Shown in pieces: positions 59,418 to 64,000 of a stretch of 64,000 bases of DNA. Position numbers and translations under genes: made by a program. A model generated the notes under the pieces. That model was not told where the DNA came from and did not search any database. It was given only the letters and a program-made list of their open reading frames with translations. Each line of letters starts with the position of its first letter. Positions within the stretch are counted from its first letter, which is position 1. Origin of the DNA: Planctomycetota bacterium (GTDB lineage Bacteria; Planctomycetota; Brocadiia; Brocadiales; Bathyanammoxibiaceae); NCBI GenBank assembly GCA_016209685.1, contig JACQVQ010000008.1, positions 417,121 to 481,120 of the forward strand, in the 5' to 3' direction.

Positions 59418-60067
59418 TGAAGATAGAAACCCTAATAGTTGGCCCCCTGGACGTTGGCTGTTACATACTGGCAAATGAGGACAACGAGGCCGTCATTATT
59501 GACCCCGGGGGTGATGCTGATGAGATAATTAAACTCATAAAGGGGCGCAAACTACAGCCCCGCTACCTGATAAATACCCATGGCCACGGTGACCACATAG
59601 GGGCCAATAAGGAATTGAAGGCCCTCTTCCCTGAGTTGAAGATATGCATCCATGAGGGAGATAAGGAGGCCCTTACCAACCCCTTCAAGAACCTCTCTGC
59701 CCTGGGAGGGTTCCAATCTAAAGATTATATACTCAGGTCTCCCCCAGCGGATGTTACCTTAAAGGAGGGAGACAGGATAACCCTGGGGAAAATCAGGTTG
59801 GAGGTACTGCACACTCCTGGACATACGCCGGGAGGGATATGTCTATTGGGTAGGTCAGAGGACGATAAGCCCGATGTTCTTTTCTCTGGAGACAGCCTCT
59901 TTCAGGGGAGCATCGGTAGGACGGACTTCCCCGGAGGCAACCAACAAGACCTCGTAAAATCCCTCAGAGAAAAGGTACTGACACTGAAGGAGGATACTAT
60001 TGTGTATCCTGGCCATGGCCCCACCACCACCATAGGCTATGAGAAGGTGAATAACCCCTATCTGTAG
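59417..60067 (+). CDS. MBL-fold hydrolase (glyoxalase II-like)
   Basis: 216 residues. Metal ligands NTHGHGDHIG (H55, H57, D59, H60), HTPGHTPGG, FSGDSLFQGSIGRTDFPGG and YPGHGPTTT. Cytosolic hydroxyacylglutathione-hydrolase or persulfide-dioxygenase-like member; thiol ester substrate unknown. Its ATG overlaps the NDK stop by one base (TAATG). Confidence 0.9.
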   Translation: MKIETLIVGPLDVGCYILANEDNEAVIIDPGGDADEIIKLIKGRKLQPRYLINTHGHGDHIGANKELKALFPELKICIHEGDKEALTNPFKNLSALGGFQSKDYILRSPPADVTLKEGDRITLGKIRLEVLHTPGHTPGGICLLGRSEDDKPDVLFSGDSLFQGSIGRTDFPGGNQQDLVKSLREKVLTLKEDTIVYPGHGPTTTIGYEKVNNPYL

Positions 60068-60144
60068 GGGCAGGTTTTGTACATGTCCTGGGTAGCAGAA
60101 ATGGGGACCTCAGGTCTCTGAATAGTGCCAATCATTGATCGCTA

Positions 60145-61464
60145 CTAGGTAACGCCACAGGTAGAATCACCAACCATCGTGGCCAATGCTACTTCTTCGG
60201 TAGGGGCGACCCGGCGGGTCGCCTCTACGCTCATGCCCCAGCAGTCTTCCACGGCCCTGTCAATGAGTAAGGATACTAAAGATTTGGTTATTTTAGGACA
60301 CGTTACCGTTCCATTAAGGATGTTCATTGTGTTTGAGGTGTCAAAAGACAGACGACTCTGTAAGTAAGGGATATACGGCCTTGTGTAGTGGAGAAACAAC
60401 CTTTCCGTAGGACTAAGTCGGCTACGGCTTCGGGACGCAGGGTTAAGGTCACCGTCCAGGCCTGTCCCTTTGCCCTGCGAATGGGTGGATGTCCCTACGA
60501 CTTCGCCATCCTGGTACCAGGGCTCTACCCCTTCTATTCCTAATGCCTGAGAGGTCTTATCCGTAAGTTGAGCCAGGGTGAGGGGATGGGGATTGGTAAG
60601 ATGGAAGGTCCTGCCCTGGGCCTCTGACCGTTTAGATATCTCACTAATGGCCTCCGCCACATAATCTACCGGGACAAGGTTAATCAGGGCGTCTGGGACT
60701 CCGAATACCCTCATAGGTATCTCCACTGGTGTAACTTTCTCCTTGATGGTGGGGGCGTATTGCAATACGCCCCTACAAACTCCAGAATAATGTCCATGTC
60801 TCTTAAGGGCCCGTTCCTTGATGAGAAAGAGTGCCCTGGCGAAGGCGTAGAAACCCTTGTAACATTGTGTGTGGCCAGTCTCTGAGTCTCCCACTATTAT
60901 GGATGGCCTGTAAACGGTGAAAGGTAATAAATGTTCCCTGGCAAACCTCCTGACCATGGTCTCACTATTAAATTTAGATTCTTCGTAACTGTTATTGAAG
61001 CCCTGGTTCTTATTGAAGTCCTCTTCACAGAAGATACCTCTAAATTTACCTGCAACGTAGGCACTGCTAATGTGATGGAAATGTTTCTTTCTCCCTAGCA
61101 GGGCGAATTGTAGCAGGTGCCTTGTCCCCTCTACGTTTGTGCGGAAGAGATGGATACGGTTGGTAAAATCGGTCAGGGCGGCACTGTGGAAGATGGCGTC
61201 CACCTGCCAGGCTAACCTTCTAAAACGCCGGCTGGGAAGGCCCAATAGTGGAAGGGTAATATCCCCCTGGACTAGCTCCACGTCTCCCGGGTGCCCCCCA
61301 TTCCCACCCTCATTAAGGAATCCATCCCATCCCCTCTTGTCAGGAGTAGCTCTACCATCTTTATTCCTAACGAGGGCAAGGAGACGGTGTCCCTCCCCAG
61401 ACAACCTCTTGATAAGATTACCCCCTAAAAACCCCGTTGAGCCCGTAACTAGTATAGTCTTCAT
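60145..61464 (-). CDS. Thioester-reductase/fatty-acyl-reductase-like SDR
   Basis: 439 residues. NAD(P) motif GSTGFLGGNLIKRL at 8-21, ALTDFTN, catalytic YEESK and TVYRPSIIVGDSETG, as in the male-sterility/thioester reductase branch of extended SDRs. Could reduce an acyl-thioester or modify a polyketide/lipid. Two repeats are in frame: CRGVLQYAP (palindrome at 60,750) and VEATRRVAP near the end (palindrome at 60,200). The tail of 90 residues is not part of the SDR fold. Confidence 0.82.
   Translation of the reverse strand: MKTILVTGSTGFLGGNLIKRLSGEGHRLLALVRNKDGRATPDKRGWDGFLNEGGNGGHPGDVELVQGDITLPLLGLPSRRFRRLAWQVDAIFHSAALTDFTNRIHLFRTNVEGTRHLLQFALLGRKKHFHHISSAYVAGKFRGIFCEEDFNKNQGFNNSYEESKFNSETMVRRFAREHLLPFTVYRPSIIVGDSETGHTQCYKGFYAFARALFLIKERALKRHGHYSGVCRGVLQYAPTIKEKVTPVEIPMRVFGVPDALINLVPVDYVAEAISEISKRSEAQGRTFHLTNPHPLTLAQLTDKTSQALGIEGVEPWYQDGEVVGTSTHSQGKGTGLDGDLNPASRSRSRLSPTERLFLHYTRPYIPYLQSRLSFDTSNTMNILNGTVTCPKITKSLVSLLIDRAVEDCWGMSVEATRRVAPTEEVALATMVGDSTCGVT
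60200..60228. repeat. GGGGCGACCC-type palindrome in the SDR tail
   Basis: Two mismatches from the common form; reads EATRRVAP on the minus strand. Confidence 0.8.
60750..60776. repeat. GGGGGCGTATTGCAATACGCCCC palindrome inside the SDR gene
   Basis: Same core as 10,344; reads CRGVLQYAP in the minus-strand gene. Confidence 0.8.
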
Positions 61465-61627
61465 TAAGCTCCGTTCTTTAAAAACCCGTTTAACGTCCTT
61501 TAAGATACTGGGTTTAATGCGTTGCCTTGTACCTTTTCATCTGACCCGTACAACCTTCTTAACAAAAGAGGTACCACAAGGCAAGCTAGTTGTTAAATTT
61601 GTGTCTGGACAGTTCGCCTCAGGCGGA

Positions 61628-61993
61628 TTACCCCTGCTTCCCTACCTTTATGGTCTTGACCTTCGCCTTGGGCCTGCGTCTTTTTTCCAATCTGTCAATG
61701 GTTGAGTCCAGCACGGACTTTAATCCCCTTGGACGCAGTTCCCTGGCGGCCTGGATCAGATTTTCACATGCCCCCTTGAGGTGCCCAAGGCACTTATCCG
61801 AGGCCTCTTCCACGTCCCTGGCCAGGCGGGCATCGTACAGACTCTTGGGGACGTACAGAAGTTCTATTCCGGCTTCTAACATAGATTGCCCAAAATCACT
61901 CTTCCAGAAGCGGTCTTGCCGTTCTCTGGCCCATCCCTTCAGTCCATAGTCAGGAGTGGCCCTGCTACCCTTAGTGCTACCTTCCTTCGCCAT
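61628..61993 (-). CDS. Small basic protein of unknown function
   Basis: 121 residues. Arg/Lys-rich, mostly helical, with LLYVPKSLYDARLARDVEEASDKCLGHLKGACENLIQAA in the middle and a KKRRRPKAK-like tail. GGAGGGA lies six bases before the ATG at 61,993. It overlaps the ArsA gene by 17 bases, so the two are coupled. No family recognised; the partner suggests a role in membrane-protein targeting or a regulatory part of that ATPase. Confidence 0.6.
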   Translation of the reverse strand: MAKEGSTKGSRATPDYGLKGWARERQDRFWKSDFGQSMLEAGIELLYVPKSLYDARLARDVEEASDKCLGHLKGACENLIQAARELRPRGLKSVLDSTIDRLEKRRRPKAKVKTIKVGKQG

Positions 61994-63161
61994 CTTTTCT
62001 CCCTCCAAAGGTTATGTTAAGTCTCTTCCCCTCAAACGCCGCCTTCACCAACTTTCGGTCTGCTATAGCCCTGGGCAAGAGGACGTTCCTCTTGTAACTC
62101 CCCAGCCGGATAATCAATTCGTTTTTGTACATGGATAGCTCCAGGTCTTTCTCATTGGCCGTAGGGAGGTGTAGAGAAAGGCAGCAACTCCCATTATGCT
62201 GGGTTAGTTTCACTGGCCGTTCTGAGACAAAGACCTCCGTAGGGTCTCTATCTCCATACAATTCCCTGGCCATCTCCCTCAGCCTCTCCATGCCTACCAT
62301 CTCCACCTCTCTGAAGCTTGACCTCAGGATGGGCAGAGGCGAGAAGCTCTCCTCAATTTCCTTCAGATACTTTGACTGGATGTCATTCCACTTGCGGAGG
62401 TAGTGTCCTGCCTCAGGGGGGAACACCCGGTTCACCACCACCGCATCCACCGGGAAGCCAAACAGGTTTAAATAAGAATAGGCCCTCTGGGACTCCTTAT
62501 ATACCATCTTCTCTGGGTTCATCACCAGCCTCATGGAGGAGACCTTGTCGTCGCACAGGATTTCCTTCACCCCATCAATATTTTGATAGAGCACCTCTAT
62601 GGTGCCGTAGACCTCGTCATTGGGTAGCTCCACCTCTATCATAGGATTAAGTACGGGCCGCACCATCTTCATAATTCTCCGCTCTATGTGGAAGAACTTT
62701 TCCATGTACCACCCGGCTATGTCCGGGAAACTGAGCATCCTCATGGTAGAGGCCGTAGGGGAACAGTCCAGGAGGGCCACGTCGTACTCCCCCTTATCGT
62801 GAAAACCCTTGAGTCTCAGTAGACTGAAGAGTTCTTCCATCCCTGGGAATACGGCAAACTCCTCGGCCACCAGGTCGTTGAATTTCGCCACTGCTACCAG
62901 GTTCTTCTTGATAAAGGACTGTATCTTGCCCCAGTTCCTGCTGAGTTCCTCATGTACGTCTATCTCCAGGCCAAACAGGTCCTCTTTCAATCGCTTGGGT
63001 TTATCCCCTATCTCCATATTGAAAGAATCACCGAGGCTGTGTGCAGGGTCGGTGCTCATCACTATGGTCTTGTAACCCAGGTCCGAACATCTGACGGCCG
63101 TAGCCGCCGAGACGCTCGTCTTCCCAACGCCCCCCTTGCCAGTAAATAGTATTATCCTCAA
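61977..63161 (-). CDS. ArsA/GET3-family ATPase with a C-terminal Hsp20-like domain
   Basis: 394 residues. Deviant P-loop GKGGVGKT at 8-15, switch I DPAHSLGD, switch II LLDCSPTAST. Residues about 310-390 (LTQHNGSCCLSLHLPTANEKDLEL, KNELIIRLGSYKRNVLLP) form the alpha-crystallin-like ArsA_HSP20 domain. No arsenite Cys triad is seen, so a GET3-like role in handling tail-anchored or other hydrophobic proteins is likelier than arsenic export. Not near other ars genes. Confidence 0.9.
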   Translation of the reverse strand: MRIILFTGKGGVGKTSVSAATAVRCSDLGYKTIVMSTDPAHSLGDSFNMEIGDKPKRLKEDLFGLEIDVHEELSRNWGKIQSFIKKNLVAVAKFNDLVAEEFAVFPGMEELFSLLRLKGFHDKGEYDVALLDCSPTASTMRMLSFPDIAGWYMEKFFHIERRIMKMVRPVLNPMIEVELPNDEVYGTIEVLYQNIDGVKEILCDDKVSSMRLVMNPEKMVYKESQRAYSYLNLFGFPVDAVVVNRVFPPEAGHYLRKWNDIQSKYLKEIEESFSPLPILRSSFREVEMVGMERLREMARELYGDRDPTEVFVSERPVKLTQHNGSCCLSLHLPTANEKDLELSMYKNELIIRLGSYKRNVLLPRAIADRKLVKAAFEGKRLNITFGGRKDGEGR

Positions 63162-63351
63162 AGTATCTCCTCCACCAATAAGGGCAGGTTAGAAACCTGC
63201 CCCCTACAACCGCCAAATTTACTCTATTTTATAACTACTTGGGAATATGTCAACTAGAACTTAATTGCCTGCGGTTTCTAGATGTAAGGGGGCTCTTCCC
63301 CTCGTGCCTGAGGCAGATCCGCCTCTGGCGGACTTACCACCCCCAAAGTCT

Positions 63352-63380
63352 GTAGGGGCGACCCGCCGGGTCGCCCCTAC
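63352..63380. repeat. GGGGCGACCC palindrome
   Basis: Same core as 5939 and 14,199, with full GTAGGGGC/GCCCCTAC ends. Confidence 0.85.
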
Positions 63381-63403
63381 ACAATACCTCTGCGGAAGCT
63401 CCA

Positions 63404-63432
63404 TTGACAAACCCTTTCTTCTATGCTAACAT
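63404..63432 (+). promoter_or_regulatory. Promoter upstream of the NuoL/HyfB-like gene
   Basis: TTGACA (63,404), 17-base spacer, TAACAT (63,427). Confidence 0.55.
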
Positions 63433-63744
63433 TGCCACGCCTTTTTAGAAGATATGGCGTTGACCCTCAACGGCATGAGTGGGCACAAGCCAGATTTTGA
63501 AACGGAGGCGTCAACCTATATGGATTAAGGTTAGGCCGTGAAGGTGTCAGGGCCACCCCCGCTGAAATAAAGAGAAGGGCGGTGGATTAATGGCCCATCT
63601 TTGCGTTCTATCCCGGGTCCGCCTTAAGTGGACCTAAGCAGGTTTTAAGAGCCTAGTAACCCCTCTTAACAGCTTACCCTTTACAGTTGTTTCCTCTGGG
63701 ATAGACCTCTTCATAATATCTTGCAGGGTACTTTTGTTTCTACT

Positions 63745-64000
63745 GTGGACAATAAAGAATTATTTATATTACTTAACCTCTTACTCCTTCTTGGGGCCTT
63801 TTCTGGCCCTGTATTAGGCGTCTTAAGGGGTTCCCCCAGGAGTAGCAGCTATGTCTCCGCCGCCTTTACCATCCTTGCGGTGGTGTGCGGACTCTTCTTA
63901 TCATTTAATATATTAAGTGCTGGTGGTAAAGGTAGTACCGCCGCGCTCTCCCTGAAGGCCCCCAACCTTATCCCGTGGATTAACTTCAGCTTCTTTCTGG
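63745..64000 (+). CDS. NuoL/HyfB-like proton-translocating membrane subunit (N-terminus only)
   Basis: The frame is open from GTG 63,745 to the window edge, 85 residues. Two hydrophobic helices (LFILLNLLLLLGAFSGPVLGVL and SAAFTILAVVCGLFLSF) are followed by LKAPNLIPWINFSFFL, which resembles the IPW...F block before the conserved LD.LS of NuoL, HyfB and Mrp-type antiporter subunits. Such proteins couple electron transfer to proton or sodium pumping. No clear ribosome site; TTG at 63,721 is an alternative start. Confidence 0.6.
   Translation, partial: MDNKELFILLNLLLLLGAFSGPVLGVLRGSPRSSSYVSAAFTILAVVCGLFLSFNILSAGGKGSTAALSLKAPNLIPWINFSFFL

Larger units (their letters stand above)
63162..63744. other. 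Intergenic region with repeats and a possible structured leader
   Basis: 583 bases. Contains AGGGCAGGTT...AACCTGCCC, the GAGGGG...GGCGGATCTGCCT repeat (second copy at 34,431), a GGGGCGACCC palindrome (63,352-63,380), a TTGACA-N17-TAACAT promoter (63,404-63,432) and then about 300 bases of leader with GGGCCACCCCCGC...GGGCGGTGG...TGGCCC self-complementarity. Confidence 0.5.

Noticed and set aside
61977..63161. Arsenite pump ATPase assignment for the ArsA-like protein
   Set aside because: No arsenite Cys triad, no arsB/arsR/arsD nearby; GET3-like with Hsp20 domain fits better.

Overview
The window is about 64 kb of a gene-dense bacterial chromosome with roughly 65 protein genes and two tRNAs. 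No marker gene is present, so the assignment is an inference. A class-II-type and a class-I-type cytochrome c, a Tat-exported molybdoenzyme, the futalosine menaquinone route (MqnE), an 'alternative bacterial' GlmU-like protein next to GlmS, a tandem nucleoside-diphosphate-kinase-like protein, a Minf_1886-type protein and a sigma-54-linked gas-vesicle locus together suggest an anaerobically respiring member of the Planctomycetota (Brocadiales-like). Other deep-branching phyla such as NC10 or Omnitrophota are not excluded.

Layout. 1-4.3 kb: end of metG, a Minf_1886-like protein, a MerR-HicB-like fusion regulator, a phosphomannomutase/phosphoglucomutase and tRNA-Leu(GAG). 4.4-4.8 kb: hicB with a hicA cut short by a small MITE-like element. 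4.8-21.8 kb, all on the minus strand: a 17-kb gas-vesicle region. It holds gvpA, gvpN, gvpG, gvpK, gvpJ- and gvpS-like genes and three gvpF/L paralogues. Also there are a full-length CDC48-like double AAA+ ATPase, two Hsp20 proteins, a DnaJ-type zinc-finger protein, a TPR protein, small helical proteins, an AbrB-type protein, two soluble histidine kinases, two receiver-only regulators and an NtrC-type sigma-54 activator. A good sigma-54 promoter precedes gvpA. 22.2-27.2 kb: trehalose genes (OtsA-like GT20, DUF5752, TreT-like GT4, OtsB), a SemiSWEET and hpt. 27.4-33.0 kb: mqnE, an Old-Yellow-Enzyme/dienoyl-CoA-reductase-type protein, rsgA, an MBL-fold hydrolase and an isochorismatase-like hydrolase. 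33.2-38.7 kb: two cytochromes c, an orphan sugar-ABC permease, and a four-cluster Fe-S protein with a Tat molybdopterin oxidoreductase. 38.8-50.2 kb: pgi, glmS, glmU-like, sirC-like, lysA, argH, DAHP synthase and hisS. 50.4-60 kb: a membrane coiled-coil protein, tRNA-Glu(CTC), a GalE-like epimerase, a PII-like protein, an exported CbiX-like chelatase, dnaE, the tandem NDK and an MBL hydrolase. 60.1-63.2 kb: a thioester-reductase-like SDR, a small unknown protein and an ArsA ATPase with an Hsp20-like tail. At the right edge is the start of a NuoL/HyfB-like membrane subunit.

The most striking genome-wide feature is a dense family of short palindromes. Their ends are constant (GTAGGGGC...GCCCCTAC) while the self-complementary centre changes from copy to copy. 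A second small palindrome (TCCGCCTNAGGCGGA) is often nested in them. Copies lie in most intergenic gaps. Several lie in frame inside genes (dnaE, gvpF/L, the CDC48-like ATPase, a receiver protein, a glmU-like gene, an SDR and the Tat signal of the molybdoenzyme), much as Rickettsia palindromic elements do.
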